The notes under the pieces: generated by a model
What the model was told of the DNA's origin: nothing
Database searches by the model: none
Seen by the model: only the letters and a program-made list of their open reading frames with translations
Position numbers and translations under genes: made by a program
Assembly (NCBI GenBank): GCA_015068765.1
Contig: SVJY01000008.1
Span: 1 to 56,753, forward strand
Reading direction: 5' to 3'
Length of the DNA stretch: 56,753 nucleotides
DNA from: Oscillospiraceae bacterium
Lineage (GTDB): Bacteria; Bacillota; Clostridia; UMGS1883; UMGS1540
In this document: positions 25,410-34,228 of the stretch, in pieces
Layout of the letters: each line of letters starts with the position of its first letter
Position numbering within the stretch: the stretch's first letter is position 1

Positions 25410-26746
25410 GGGGTTAACAGAACCGTGCCGTCTTCCTGATAGGAAACAGCTTCGGTTATTTTGTCAAATCGGTCAAAATCTTTGAAAAAGGCTTCCTTGG
25501 ATGCATAGGGGATTTTCGTTTCGGCAAGCACCTCTTTTGCCCGTACGGCTTCATTTTCGAGAAGCAGATGAAGTGTGGCAAGCTGCATTTTGGCAGAGGT
25601 GACACAAGCCTTTTCCGGATCGGTAATTCGATAATCGCTACCGTGGGATGTGCCGGAAGCACCGCCTACGTACGGATGAATAGCGGGCATAACAGCGGTC
25701 ATTGTGCCCATATCTGTACTGCCTGTGCTGTAGCCATCTCTTTCCAAAATATTTTGAGAAAGGGAGAGCATAGCGTCTTTTGCAACACGGAGGAAAGGAA
25801 CGCTGTTATGTGTAGGTGGCATGCCGGGAATATCGGAAAGGGTGAGCGTTGCACCGATTGCCGCGGCATTTCCGGCGAAGGCGCGGTTGATTTTGGTTGA
25901 TTCCCGAAGGATCGCATCAAAGGTTTTGCCACGGACATAGCTTTCAATGACAGCCGTGTCAGGAATGGCACTTACCGCATTACCACCGGCAGACAGTATG
26001 GGGTGAAACCGCATCAAATCCTGCTCCACAAAGGTTTCACGCAGTGCATTTGCCGCAGAAAGGGCATTTGTCGCCGCATACAGTGCGTTTACACCAAGCT
26101 GGGGCGAACCGCCTGCATGTGCGGAAACGCCGTGAAATGTAAATTTCTTATATACAAAGCCTACGCCACCCGGAATAATACGGAAATCCTGCTGTGCATT
26201 GGTGGTGTGCACCATCATGGCCATATCGACATCGTCAAAATAACCGCGGTACAGAAATTCCGTTTTGCCGGAGTGGTAGTGGATTTTACCTTCGGCACGA
26301 AGGCTTTCACGGAAATCCGCTTCCAGATATTCTTCGGCAGGTACAGCACAAAGCATAATTTTACCGCAGAGTCCGTCCAGTGCACCGGGTGCTTTCAGTG
26401 CAGCTGCAAGACCGTACAGTGCCGCACACTGTGCATGGTGACCGCAAGCATGGACTGCCCCGGTTTCTTTATTTGCTTCCGGATGTGTGGGGCAAATCAC
26501 AGAATCCAGCTCACCAAAAACGAGAATCTTCGGACCCGGACGACCTGTATCGATTTCTGTAAAAAAACCCGGAACATTTCCGGCACGGGTTAAACGGTAT
26601 CCTAAATCTTCAAATAGTTTTTCCATATAGGCACCGGTCCTATACTCCCGGTACCCTGTTTCCGGATTTTCCCAAATAAACCGTTCGGCGGCCAGAATTT
26701 TATCTCGATGCAAATCAACGGAAGAGAAGATAGCGGATTTTTTCAT
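25406..26746 (-). CDS. M20 family amidohydrolase (aminobenzoyl-glutamate utilisation type)
   Basis: A 446-residue zinc-dependent amidohydrolase. The metal-binding motif HACGHHAQCAALYG and the catalytic AEEYLEADF are present, together with the dimerisation-domain signature FHGVSAHAGGSPQLGVNAL. Members hydrolyse N-acyl amino acids, indole-acetyl amino acids or p-aminobenzoyl-glutamate; which is not clear here. No signal peptide. The ATG at 26746 is preferred over the GTG at 26758 because the GGAAAGGTGAG site has better spacing to it. It overlaps uvrC by 4 bases downstream, an unusual pairing that probably reflects operon packing rather than shared function. Confidence 0.88.
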   Translation of the reverse strand: MKKSAIFSSVDLHRDKILAAERFIWENPETGYREYRTGAYMEKLFEDLGYRLTRAGNVPGFFTEIDTGRPGPKILVFGELDSVICPTHPEANKETGAVHACGHHAQCAALYGLAAALKAPGALDGLCGKIMLCAVPAEEYLEADFRESLRAEGKIHYHSGKTEFLYRGYFDDVDMAMMVHTTNAQQDFRIIPGGVGFVYKKFTFHGVSAHAGGSPQLGVNALYAATNALSAANALRETFVEQDLMRFHPILSAGGNAVSAIPDTAVIESYVRGKTFDAILRESTKINRAFAGNAAAIGATLTLSDIPGMPPTHNSVPFLRVAKDAMLSLSQNILERDGYSTGSTDMGTMTAVMPAIHPYVGGASGTSHGSDYRITDPEKACVTSAKMQLATLHLLLENEAVRAKEVLAETKIPYASKEAFFKDFDRFDKITEAVSYQEDGTVLLTP

Positions 26747-26778
26747 AATATTTCTCACCTTTCCAACTTTCAGATGTA

Positions 26779-26804
26779 GAAAAAAACAGCCCTTTGGGGC
26801 TGTT
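26779..26804 (-). terminator. Intrinsic terminator of the HPr gene
   Basis: On the minus strand AACAGCCC/GGGCTGTT (26804-26797 and 26792-26785) form an 8-bp stem with a 4-base loop, followed by a T run from the plus-strand A tract at 26779-26786. It stands 14 bases after the HPr stop. Confidence 0.9.
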
Positions 26805-26818
26805 TGTTCTATACATTA

Positions 26819-27082
26819 TTATTCAGACACAGTACTGCTGATAAGGGAAATTAAGGAAGACAAAGCTTCTTCTTCATCAGCCCCTTCTGCAGAAAGCATG
26901 ATTTCTGTTCCGCGCGTAATACCCAAGGATAAAACGCCCAGAAGGCTTTTGGCATTGACGCGGCGTGCGTCCTTTTCCACCCAAATAGCGGCCTTAAATT
27001 CATTGGCCTTCTGAATGAACAATGTAGCTGTTTTGGCATGTAAACCTACCTGATTGAGTACAACAACGCTTTTAGAAACCAT
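26819..27082 (-). CDS. HPr family phosphocarrier protein
   Basis: An 87-residue HPr-like protein. The phosphorylation histidine is H15 (GLHAKTA, residues 13-19) and the regulatory serine is S46 (AKSLLGVLSLGI), so it keeps both sites used in PTS transfer and HprK control. Two normally conserved residues next to H15 differ: R17 is Lys and P18 is Thr. Since R17 helps stabilise the phosphohistidine, this may be a regulatory HPr-like protein rather than the main PTS carrier. It is not Crh, which has Gln at 15. The start at 27082 has CAGGAGCG 9-10 bases upstream. It is monocistronic; no ptsI adjoins it. Confidence 0.9.
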   Translation of the reverse strand: MVSKSVVVLNQVGLHAKTATLFIQKANEFKAAIWVEKDARRVNAKSLLGVLSLGITRGTEIMLSAEGADEEEALSSLISLISSTVSE

Positions 27083-27133
27083 AAACAAACGCTCCTGTGG
27101 CAAAATTTTAGTGAATGCTTTTTAATATGTGTA

Positions 27134-27183
27134 TCAAAAGAAAGCAAAAGTCATGTCTTCGTGGAAGATACTTTTTGCTTTCT
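27134..27183 (-). terminator. Terminator of rpmF
   Basis: On the minus strand the arms 27183-27170 and 27151-27139 (AGAAAGCAAAAAGT and its near complement) form a 13-bp stem with one bulge, followed by TCTTTTG. It lies 70-110 bases after rpmF and before the HPr gene. A smaller GGGCGG/CCGCCC hairpin sits nearer the rpmF stop. Confidence 0.65.
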
Positions 27184-27250
27184 GTTTTCTGCTAAAAATC
27201 TGGTTGCAGGAAGTCACAACCGGGCGGCAACTGCCGCCCAGAAAAAAGAC

Positions 27251-27430
27251 TTATTCAGATACCTTTACGACCTCTCTGTTCTTATAGTAGCCGCAGGCAC
27301 TGCAAATCCGATGGGGACGGATTAAAGCTTTGCACTTCGGACATTCAACCATGCCGGGTACAGTCAGCTTGTACGTTGCACGTCTCTTATCACGTCTTGC
27401 CTTGGATATTTTATTCTTCGGTACTGCCAT
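27251..27430 (-). CDS. rpmF: 50S ribosomal protein L32
   Basis: A 59-residue ribosomal protein read directly from the minus strand. It begins MAVPKNKISKARRDKRRA and ends NREVVKVSE; the zinc-binding pattern CPKC ... CSAC is the four-cysteine form. Length and the N-terminal MAVPK signature are exactly those of bacterial L32. A strong promoter (27486-27514) drives it with a leader of about 50 bases. It is often next to a DUF177 gene and plsX, but here it stands alone between purM and the HPr gene. Confidence 0.97.
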   Translation of the reverse strand: MAVPKNKISKARRDKRRATYKLTVPGMVECPKCKALIRPHRICSACGYYKNREVVKVSE

Positions 27431-27485
27431 TTTCTACACCTCAACTTTCCTGAGTCCATTTTATACATAAGTAGTAACACACGAT

Positions 27486-27514
27486 ATTATATCGCTTTTT
27501 GTATTCTTTGTCAA
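27486..27514 (-). promoter_or_regulatory. Promoter of rpmF
   Basis: On the minus strand a perfect TTGACA (27514-27509) and TATAAT (27491-27486) are 17 bases apart, as expected for a highly expressed ribosomal protein gene. Predicted start near 27479. Confidence 0.88.
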
Positions 27515-27557
27515 GAATTTTTTGCAAAATTTCTGTATTTAAGGTAAAAATCTCGAT

Positions 27558-28589
27558 TTATACCAGCCGGACACCCTCATTTCCGCCCGTAACTTTACCG
27601 ATTTTATATACAGTTTCGCCGGCTTCTTCCAGAATAGCCTTCGCTTCGTCTGCATGTGCAGAATCCACGGCAACAATCATACCGATGCCCATGTTGAAGG
27701 TGTTGTACATTTCCGAATCGGGAATTTTGCCGATTTCCTGCATCAGCTTGAAGATAGGCGGCAGGGGATAGGAGGCTGTATCAATCACGGCGGTCATACC
27801 CTCACCCATCATACGCGGTACATTTTCAATAAAGCCGCCACCGGTGATATGGCTGATGGCTTTGATTTCTACCTTTTCCATAAGCGCAAGAATGGCCTTG
27901 ACATAAATCCGGGTGGGGGCAAGGAGAGCTTCGCCTAACGTAGTACCCAGAGAATCAATGTATTCGCCCAGGGACTGTCCTTTGCCGATATTGAAAAGCT
28001 TGCGAACCAGAGAGAAACCGTTGGAATGTACACCGGAGGAAGCAAGACCCAAAAGCACATCCCCTTCCTTCAGCTTTGTGCCGTCAATAATTTTCTTTTT
28101 GTCCACAACACCAACGGCAAAGCCGGCAAGGTCATATTCGTCTACGGGATAAAAGCCGGGCATTTCTGCGGTTTCGCCGCCGATTAAGGCACAGCCGGCA
28201 CTGACGCAGCCGTCTGCCACACCCTTTACAATGGCAGCCACCTTTTCCGGCTCGTTTTTCCCCACGGCAACATAGTCAAGGAAAAAGAGGGGACGGGCAC
28301 CGCTGCAAACGATATCGTTTACGCACATGGCAACGCAGTCCTGCCCTACGGTATCATGCTTGTCCATGAGAAAAGCCAGCTTCAGCTTTGTGCCTACGCC
28401 GTCGGTACCTGAAACCAGAACCGGCTCCTCCATTCCGACAAGATTCGGGGCAAAAAGACCGCCAAAGCCACCGATAGGCGATAATACACCGGGAACATTG
28501 GTCCTCTTTACATGGTCTTTCATGAGGCGGACGGCCTCATAGCCGGCTTCAATATTTACGCCGGCAGAGCTGTATGCACTGTTAGTCAT
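27558..28589 (-). CDS. purM: Phosphoribosylformylglycinamidine cyclo-ligase
   Basis: A 343-residue AIR synthetase, the fifth step of purine synthesis (FGAM + ATP to AIR). The PurM-like N-terminal domain is clear: [55 protein letters not shown]. The C-terminal ATP domain has [14 protein letters not shown] and FNMGIGM. Full length. The start at 28589 overlaps the purF stop by 8 bases, so the genes are coupled. It is the last gene of the AEC-purE-purF-purM transcript. purN, purH and purD, which often follow in Firmicutes, are not here. Confidence 0.96.
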   Translation of the reverse strand: MTNSAYSSAGVNIEAGYEAVRLMKDHVKRTNVPGVLSPIGGFGGLFAPNLVGMEEPVLVSGTDGVGTKLKLAFLMDKHDTVGQDCVAMCVNDIVCSGARPLFFLDYVAVGKNEPEKVAAIVKGVADGCVSAGCALIGGETAEMPGFYPVDEYDLAGFAVGVVDKKKIIDGTKLKEGDVLLGLASSGVHSNGFSLVRKLFNIGKGQSLGEYIDSLGTTLGEALLAPTRIYVKAILALMEKVEIKAISHITGGGFIENVPRMMGEGMTAVIDTASYPLPPIFKLMQEIGKIPDSEMYNTFNMGIGMIVAVDSAHADEAKAILEEAGETVYKIGKVTGGNEGVRLV

Positions 28590-30006
28590 TTTCAGTCAGT
28601 CTCCTTTCTTGGAACGGACGTAATTGCCGTTCTTTTGGGATTTCTATATCATATTCACCGGTAAAGCAGGCTTTGCAGAAGCCGCGGGTTCTACCGGGAA
28701 CAAGGGTGGCGAGGTCTTCGATGCGTAGGAAGGAGAGGGAGTCAGCACCGAATTTCTCCTTCATTTCCGGAACGGTCATCTTGCAACCGATGAGCTCGTC
28801 CTTGGAGCCTACATCCGTACCGAAATAGCAGGGCCACAGGAATAAGGGGGAGGAAATTCGCATGTGCACCTCTGTTGCACCGGCCTTCTTCAGCATGGCG
28901 ATGAGCTTCCGACAGGTGGTACCGCGGACAATGGAGTCGTCCACGATGACAACCCGCTTTCCCTTAATGGGCGAGGACAGTGCGTTCAGCTTGATGTCAA
29001 CGCTTTGCTCTCGCATTGCCTGGGAAGGCTGGATAAAGGTTCTGCCGATATAGCGGTTCTTAATCAGGCCTGTACCATAGGGAATACCGCTTTCCTCTGC
29101 ATATCCGATGGCGGCACAGATGCCGGAATCGGGAACGCCGATTACGATGTCGGCATCGACCGGGTCTGCCTTTGCCAGAGCACGGCCGGCCTGTACACGG
29201 GCTTCGTATACGCTTGTCCCTTCAATCACACTGTCGGGACGGGCAAAATAAATATATTCAAAAATACAAAGTGCACTTTTATCGGAACAGTTTTCCCGGA
29301 TAGACCGCAGACCGTCCCGGTCAGCTACAACAACCTCGCCGGGCTCAACATCCCGTATAAACTGTGCACCGATTGCATCCAGAGCACAGCTTTCGGAAGC
29401 AAAAATGTAGCTGTTTTCCTTTTTGCCGATGCAAAGGGGACGGTAGCCAAGCGGGTCCCGTGCCGCAATCAGCTTACGGGGGCTCATTACAAGAAGGGAG
29501 TAGCCACCCTTAAGGGTACGGAGTACACGCACGAGTGCGTCCTCAATGCTGTGGGTCTTCACACGCTCACGTGCCAGAAGATAGTTGATAATTTCCGTGT
29601 CGCTGGTGGTCTGGAAAATCGCACCGTCAGACTCCAGGCGGGAGCGTTCTCCTACGGAATCCGCAAGGCTTCCGTTGTAGGCGGTGGCAAGCGTTCCTTT
29701 TTTATAACGGGTGACAAGGGGCTGGGCATCTTCTCGAACCTTGTCGGAGCCGGAGTAGCGAACGTGCCCAATGGCGGCGTGCCCCTTCAGATGATTCAGG
29801 ACAACCTCATTGAAAACATCGGGAACGAGCCCCACGTCTTTATGGTAAATAATCACACCGTCATCATTTACGGCGATGCCAGCACTTTCCTGTCCACGGT
29901 GTTGCAGAGCATACAGGGCGTAATAGGTCAGGTGTGCACAGTCCAGACCGTCATTATCAAAAATGCCGAACAGCCCGCATTCTTCGTGTAATTTCATTTC
30001 TTCCAT
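28582..30006 (-). CDS. purF: Amidophosphoribosyltransferase
   Basis: A 474-residue glutamine amidotransferase that commits PRPP to purine synthesis. After a 9-residue propeptide comes the catalytic cysteine C10 ([10 protein letters not shown]), exposed by processing in this class. The glutaminase domain has [11 protein letters not shown]; the PRTase domain carries [14 protein letters not shown]. The C-terminal [16 protein letters not shown] contains cysteines that, with others, ligate a 4Fe-4S cluster in the Bacillus/clostridial type, an oxygen-labile feature fitting an anaerobe. The start has GGAGG upstream. It lies 13 bases after purE. Confidence 0.96.
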   Translation of the reverse strand: MEEMKLHEECGLFGIFDNDGLDCAHLTYYALYALQHRGQESAGIAVNDDGVIIYHKDVGLVPDVFNEVVLNHLKGHAAIGHVRYSGSDKVREDAQPLVTRYKKGTLATAYNGSLADSVGERSRLESDGAIFQTTSDTEIINYLLARERVKTHSIEDALVRVLRTLKGGYSLLVMSPRKLIAARDPLGYRPLCIGKKENSYIFASESCALDAIGAQFIRDVEPGEVVVADRDGLRSIRENCSDKSALCIFEYIYFARPDSVIEGTSVYEARVQAGRALAKADPVDADIVIGVPDSGICAAIGYAEESGIPYGTGLIKNRYIGRTFIQPSQAMREQSVDIKLNALSSPIKGKRVVIVDDSIVRGTTCRKLIAMLKKAGATEVHMRISSPLFLWPCYFGTDVGSKDELIGCKMTVPEMKEKFGADSLSFLRIEDLATLVPGRTRGFCKACFTGEYDIEIPKERQLRPFQERRLTEND

Positions 30007-30019
30007 GTTATCCCTCCGG

Positions 30020-30520
30020 CTATATATTTTTCAGCTCTTCCTGAAGTCGGGCATCTTTTTCGCCCACCTCCCGGAGCATATGTAGCTTATGTTCTTCTAA
30101 TTTCTGTGCCACCGCAGGATTAGAAAGTGCAATCATCTGGGCTGCCAAAATAGCGGCGTTTTCGCCGCCGTCAATCGCGACAGTGGCCACAGGAATCCCT
30201 TTTGGCATCTGCACAATAGAAAGAAGAGAATCCAATCCGTCCATCGTAGAGGATTTAATCGGAATACCGATAACCGGCAATGTGGTAAAGGCGGCTAAAA
30301 CGCCCGGCAAATGGGCGGCCTTTCCGGCGGCACCGATAATGACGGAAAATCCACGTTCCTTTGCGTTTTTGGCAAACACGGCGGCGGCATCCGGTGTGCG
30401 GTGGGCAGAAAGCACACGGGCTTCCACCTCTATGCCGAATTTTTTCAGTGCTTGAATGCAGGGACGCAGTGCCGGTAAATCAGAATCACTGCCCATAATA
30501 AGTGCTACCTTTGGTGTCAT
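30020..30520 (-). CDS. purE: 5-(carboxyamino)imidazole ribonucleotide mutase
   Basis: A 166-residue class I PurE that converts N5-CAIR to CAIR in the purine pathway. It starts TPKVALIMGSDSDLPALRP, then SAHRTPD with the catalytic histidine, GAAGKAAHLPGVLAAFTTLPVIG and QMPKGIPVATVAIDGGENAAILA, all diagnostic. The start at 30520 follows GAAAGGATG; the frame runs upstream into the AEC gene but this is shadow. No purK, its usual partner, is seen in the window. The gene begins 14 bases after the AEC transporter gene and is co-transcribed with it. Confidence 0.96.
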   Translation of the reverse strand: MTPKVALIMGSDSDLPALRPCIQALKKFGIEVEARVLSAHRTPDAAAVFAKNAKERGFSVIIGAAGKAAHLPGVLAAFTTLPVIGIPIKSSTMDGLDSLLSIVQMPKGIPVATVAIDGGENAAILAAQMIALSNPAVAQKLEEHKLHMLREVGEKDARLQEELKNI

Positions 30521-30534
30521 GTTAAACCATCCTT

Positions 30535-31473
30535 TCAAATCATAAATGTATAAATAAAGGGAAGCGTGAGTAAGCTGGCGGCTGTTGTAAGGCAAATGGT
30601 GGTGGCGGCATATTCTGCATCACTGCCAAATTCCTGTGCCAAAATCGGAAAGACGGATTGGCAGGGCATGGCAAGCTCCAGTGCCACCACGGCGGCAATC
30701 ATTGCATCAACGGGAAGTGTCAGTGCAGGAATCAGCCAACGCAATACATAAAAAGCCCCTAACGGTACAAGGATCATTTTAATCAGGATAATGGTTATAG
30801 AGGAAAGACTCGCGAAAAGCTCTTTAAGACGGACAGATGCCAGCGTTGCCCCCAGAAAGAGCATGGATAGTACGGTGGTAGTGCTGCCGATGGTGGCGGC
30901 CGTTTGGTGCAACTTATCGGGTAGCCGCAAGGAGAAAATAAACAGCAGTGCACCCACAACATAGGAAAGCGTGGTCGGATTCAGAAGCCGCCGAAAATCC
31001 AGTTTTCCGCTTTTGGTACGGCTTAAAATTAAAATGCCAACCGTCCATGCCGTCAGATCGTTGGCAATGGAAAAGAACGCCGCATAAAACACAGCCTGGG
31101 GACCCCAGAGGGCATCCAGAAGGGGATAACCGAGAAAAATCGAATTACCGAAAGCCGTCAGGCATATATGGACATCCTTCCGCTTTTTATCAAACCGAAA
31201 AGGAAGCACGGACAACTTCCCCAGAAAGAGAAGAATGAACACAAATACAATTCCAAACACAAAAACAGCGATGGCAGTGTTCTGCGTCTGCGGATTCCGG
31301 GCTTGACCGGAAAGCGTCGTAATAACAAGAAGCGGAAGGGTGATACGTGTCAGGAGCGGGGACACAGAGGCACGGAGACCTTTCACATATCCGGTTTTCT
31401 CTGCAAGAAAGCCGATGAGCATGATAATGGAAAGTAACAGAATTTTATCTAAAATTACGTCCAAAACCACCAT
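30535..31473 (-). CDS. AEC (auxin efflux carrier) family transporter
   Basis: A 312-residue integral membrane protein with about ten helices, matching the AEC family of secondary transporters, which in bacteria move small organic acids such as malonate or malate. Features: the N-terminal helix ILLLSIIMLIGFLAEKTGYV and the conserved FGNSIFLGYPLLDALWG and LELAMPCQSVFPILAQEFG blocks. The ATG at 31473 follows AAAGGGGT; the frame continues 77 codons further back, through the promoter, and that part is not coding. It heads the purEFM operon, a curious pairing which may mean it moves a purine-pathway-linked metabolite, or nothing. Confidence 0.88.
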   Translation of the reverse strand: MVVLDVILDKILLLSIIMLIGFLAEKTGYVKGLRASVSPLLTRITLPLLVITTLSGQARNPQTQNTAIAVFVFGIVFVFILLFLGKLSVLPFRFDKKRKDVHICLTAFGNSIFLGYPLLDALWGPQAVFYAAFFSIANDLTAWTVGILILSRTKSGKLDFRRLLNPTTLSYVVGALLFIFSLRLPDKLHQTAATIGSTTTVLSMLFLGATLASVRLKELFASLSSITIILIKMILVPLGAFYVLRWLIPALTLPVDAMIAAVVALELAMPCQSVFPILAQEFGSDAEYAATTICLTTAASLLTLPFIYTFMI

Positions 31474-31500
31474 AACCCCTTTCAAAAAAATACATATTAT

Positions 31501-31529
31501 ATTATAACACATGGGGAGGCGTTTGTAAA
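31501..31529 (-). promoter_or_regulatory. Promoter of the AEC-purE-purF-purM operon
   Basis: On the minus strand TTTACA (31529-31524) and TATAAT (31506-31501) are 17 bases apart; predicted start near 31494, 20 bases before the AEC start codon. That leaves no room for a purine riboswitch leader. The rest of the divergent gap, 31530-31813, is AT-rich and holds nothing I can identify. Confidence 0.8.
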
Positions 31530-31813
31530 TAGAAATTAAAAAAGAAAGGGAATTTTGTTGATAAAACCCATAAATACGGGGAGAAAAGAGAACGGTTCGG
31601 GCAAAGCTGACAAAAATGGCACATGAAAAAGAAGGAAAGCGAAATGCGTGTAACAGTTTGAAAACAGAAGTACAAAAAAGAATTTGCCCAAAATGAAGTT
31701 GCAACGTTTAAATTGCAATAACGGTTGGCTGGTAAATTTTCTTGAAATTTCAGCTTTTTTACAAATTGGCGTCCGGCAGAAGAAGAAAATAGTCAAATTT
31801 TTCATAAAAAAGC

Positions 31814-31842
31814 TTGCGAAAAAAAAACTATTATGGTATAAT
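31814..31842 (+). promoter_or_regulatory. Promoter of the solute-binding protein gene
   Basis: TTGCGA (31814-31819) and TATAAT (31837-31842) are 17 bases apart; transcription would start near 31850, about 50 bases before the coding start. It is the best-matching promoter in the 31474-31898 gap. Confidence 0.78.
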
Positions 31843-31898
31843 ATTCTGGAAATAGGGATGCAGAATCCCAAAAAAATTTATTTTAGGAGGAGTTTGAA

Positions 31899-33200
31899 AT
31901 GAAGAAAGCTCTTTGTGCAGCTCTTGCAGTGTTAATGGCATTAACGCTGTTACCGGGCTGTAAGAAGGAATCCGGTAGCCTTACTGCAGATGGCAAGGTT
32001 AAGTTACTTATCGGCCTTCCCGGTGGTTCTGGTGTAACCGCTATGAAGGTTGTTGATAACTTCAAAGCTGCTACTGCTGACAAGTATGAGGTTACCACTG
32101 ACGAAACTGCATGGGGTGATTTTACCCAGAAACTGCAGTTGCAGGTTGCCGCAAAGACGGGCGTAACACCGGTATGGTTTACCGACTCTATGCAGGCCAT
32201 GACAATGGGCGCAAACGGACAGGTAGAGGACCTGATGGGCTGGGCGAACAGCGAACTGGACACCTCTCTCTATAACCAAGCACTGTTTGCAATCAAAGAT
32301 GAAGCAGGTCATCTCTGGGGTGTACCCCACGCTCTGAATGCTGCCGGCGTTATCATTAATAAGGACATCCTTGAAGAACGCGGCGTAGCATACCCCTCGG
32401 AAGACTGGACATGGGAGCAGATGCTGAACATGGCCGCTGAGCTTACCTTTACCCGTGCAGACGGCTCAAAGGTATACGGTATTGACTACCTTGCTAACAT
32501 TACACTTGGTTGGCTGCCCTTCATGAGTGCAGTTGGCGTTCAACCGTACAAAGACAATTATCAGTACTCCAATCTGGACGATCCCAAGATTGTAGAAGCA
32601 ATGGAAAAATATGCAGCACCGATCCGTGCAGGTCACGTAATGAGCGGCCCGGAAATCTCTGCACTGGGCGGTACCGCACAGGCATTTTCTCAGGGTCACA
32701 TCGCTATGGCTATTATCCAGTCTTCTTCTATTGCACAGATTAACAACTGGACACCGGATCTCAACTACGATGTAATGATGCTGCCTATCGGCTGGAACGG
32801 CGGACGTGCCAGTATTTATGTACCGAATACTTGGCAGATTTATTCCGGTGCTGAAGATGTAGTAAAGGATGCTGCGAAAGATTGGCTGAAGTACTATCTG
32901 AGCGAAGAAGCACAGATGATTAACGCTTCTGAATGTCCTTCCGGCTTCCCGATCATGAAAGCCGCTCTGGACACCATTGCAGAATCCGGCAGAAAGCCTG
33001 CAAACATCAAAGCATTCTACGAAGGCATTGATGAGTATGGTCAGACGCTTCTGGAAAACCCGTCCTCTGCAGTTAGCCGTTCAATTGTTGACGCTATGAC
33101 CGGTGATATCAAGCTCAATAACGACATGGATATTGCGGCAAGAGTAGCAGAAGCTCACGAAGATATGGTAAGAACACTCGACGACTTCTACGAGAGATAA
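31899..33200 (+). CDS. Extracellular solute-binding lipoprotein (sugar ABC type), orphan
   Basis: A 433-residue family 1-type solute-binding protein. A lipoprotein signal peptide ends LTLLPGC, with the lipidated cysteine at C21. The mature part has the typical binding-protein layout: TADGKVKLLIGLPGG at the start, INKDILEERGV, SEDWTWEQMLNMA and AQAFSQGHIAMAI. It should sit on the outer face of the membrane and bind a sugar. No permease or ATPase is beside it: it has its own promoter and an immediate terminator. It either uses a shared transporter encoded elsewhere or acts as a sensor or storage protein. Start follows GGAGGAG. Confidence 0.9.
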   Translation: MKKALCAALAVLMALTLLPGCKKESGSLTADGKVKLLIGLPGGSGVTAMKVVDNFKAATADKYEVTTDETAWGDFTQKLQLQVAAKTGVTPVWFTDSMQAMTMGANGQVEDLMGWANSELDTSLYNQALFAIKDEAGHLWGVPHALNAAGVIINKDILEERGVAYPSEDWTWEQMLNMAAELTFTRADGSKVYGIDYLANITLGWLPFMSAVGVQPYKDNYQYSNLDDPKIVEAMEKYAAPIRAGHVMSGPEISALGGTAQAFSQGHIAMAIIQSSSIAQINNWTPDLNYDVMMLPIGWNGGRASIYVPNTWQIYSGAEDVVKDAAKDWLKYYLSEEAQMINASECPSGFPIMKAALDTIAESGRKPANIKAFYEGIDEYGQTLLENPSSAVSRSIVDAMTGDIKLNNDMDIAARVAEAHEDMVRTLDDFYER

Positions 33201-33217
33201 GAGACACACCAAAAATC

Positions 33218-33246
33218 ATCCCCACACATCTGTGTGGGGATTTTTT
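33218..33246 (+). terminator. Intrinsic terminator of the solute-binding protein gene
   Basis: ATCCCCACAC and GTGTGGGGAT form a perfect stem around a short loop, followed by a T run at 33241-33246. It starts 18 bases after the stop codon, confirming a monocistronic gene. Confidence 0.92.
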
Positions 33247-33375
33247 ATACAATCAATATGTGGGGCACAGCATTTACGGTGTGCCGAAAAACAGGGGACG
33301 ACAGAGACATAAGCTCGAACTTCATTTGGTCTTAATACGAGGCTTTTTGTTACGTCCTAAAAAAGCGTTAATACA

Positions 33376-33403
33376 ATAAAAAAGCGAACCGATTCGGTTC
33401 GCT
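33376..33403 (-). terminator. Terminator of tRNA-Thr(GGT)
   Basis: On the minus strand AGCGAACCG and CGGTTCGCT (33403-33395 and 33391-33383) make a 9-bp stem with a 3-base loop, followed by TTTTTTA from the plus-strand A tract at 33376-33382. It begins 3 bases after the tRNA's CCA. Confidence 0.9.
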
Positions 33404-33406
33404 TCA

Positions 33407-33482
<76 letters not shown>

Positions 33483-33499
33483 ATTTGCAGTACCTATAT

Positions 33500-33528
33500 A
33501 GTATAGCACGACCGCCGGATTTTGTCAA
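33500..33528 (-). promoter_or_regulatory. Promoter of tRNA-Thr(GGT)
   Basis: On the minus strand TTGACA (33528-33523) and TATACT (33505-33500) are 17 bases apart, 17 bases before the mature tRNA start. Confidence 0.88.
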
Positions 33529-33695
33529 GTCTTTTTTTGAAAAATACGCAGTTTTTTTTCGAGAGTTTTTTATAGTAAAAAAAGTGGTGAAAAACCGGCT
33601 TACATAAAATGAAGGCAGGCGTTTGGCAAATATTTGAAGGATTGTCGTTATAGTATAACTCCCATTTCTGGATAAGTATTGATGGGTAAAAGTAT

Positions 33696-33743
33696 ACAAA
33701 AAGGTGCATACAGAAATACGGATACATTTATAGTATGCACCTT
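33696..33743 (-). terminator. Terminator of the Nudix gene, inside the cassette
   Basis: On the minus strand AAGGTGCATAC and GTATGCACCTT (33743-33733 and 33711-33701) form an 11-bp stem with a 21-base loop, followed by a T-rich tract (plus-strand ACAAAAA). It lies within the inverted repeats and so travels with the Nudix gene. Confidence 0.75.
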
Positions 33744-33784
33744 ATCATAGATGTATTTAGTTCAACAAATTGGAATTTGTCTTA

Positions 33785-34228
33785 CTATTTCAAATCATAT
33801 ACCCACTTATTATCTTTTTGATAATAGAAGAACTCACTCAAGTCATCTTCTGTAAAGACACGGAGCATATCATTCATATCAAGGGAGAGGTTTAGACCTA
33901 AAAGATTCTCAATATCCTCCCACCGTACTTCTCCTTCGGAAGAAGAAAGTAGATTGCCCTCGAACTGAGTTGCTTTATAAAAAAGCACGACATATCTGCA
34001 TTCGTCCTCATACCAATCTTTTATGCCGCATAATTGGGGAGAATAGATAGTTAGTCCTGTTTCTTCCTGTATCTCTCGTATAACTGCATCCGTAAAAGAT
34101 TCGCCCAACTCCACATGACCGCCGGGAAAGGTAATGCCAGGCCAATCTTTCTTTTTCCTATCAATAACGACAACTTTGTTTTTGTCGCATATCATACACA
34201 TATTGGTAAATTCAACTTTTTCAACCAT
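33785..34228 (-). CDS. Nudix hydrolase (MutT-like)
   Basis: A 147-residue Nudix protein. The Nudix box is complete at residues 37-59: G37, E43, R51-E52, E55-E56 and G58 all match GX5EX7REUXEEXGU. Such enzymes cleave nucleoside diphosphates linked to another moiety, often as 8-oxo-dGTP or dNTP sanitizers; the substrate is not evident. Start at 34228 follows CGAGGAC with 8-base spacing. Unlike its neighbours the gene looks AT-rich, and it is flanked by inverted repeats and a short direct repeat (33652-34456), so it was probably acquired as a mobile cassette. It has its own terminator. Confidence 0.93.
   Translation of the reverse strand: MVEKVEFTNMCMICDKNKVVVIDRKKKDWPGITFPGGHVELGESFTDAVIREIQEETGLTIYSPQLCGIKDWYEDECRYVVLFYKATQFEGNLLSSSEGEVRWEDIENLLGLNLSLDMNDMLRVFTEDDLSEFFYYQKDNKWVYDLK

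Noticed and set aside
26819-27082. Crh rather than HPr
   Set aside because: Crh has glutamine at position 15; this protein retains histidine.
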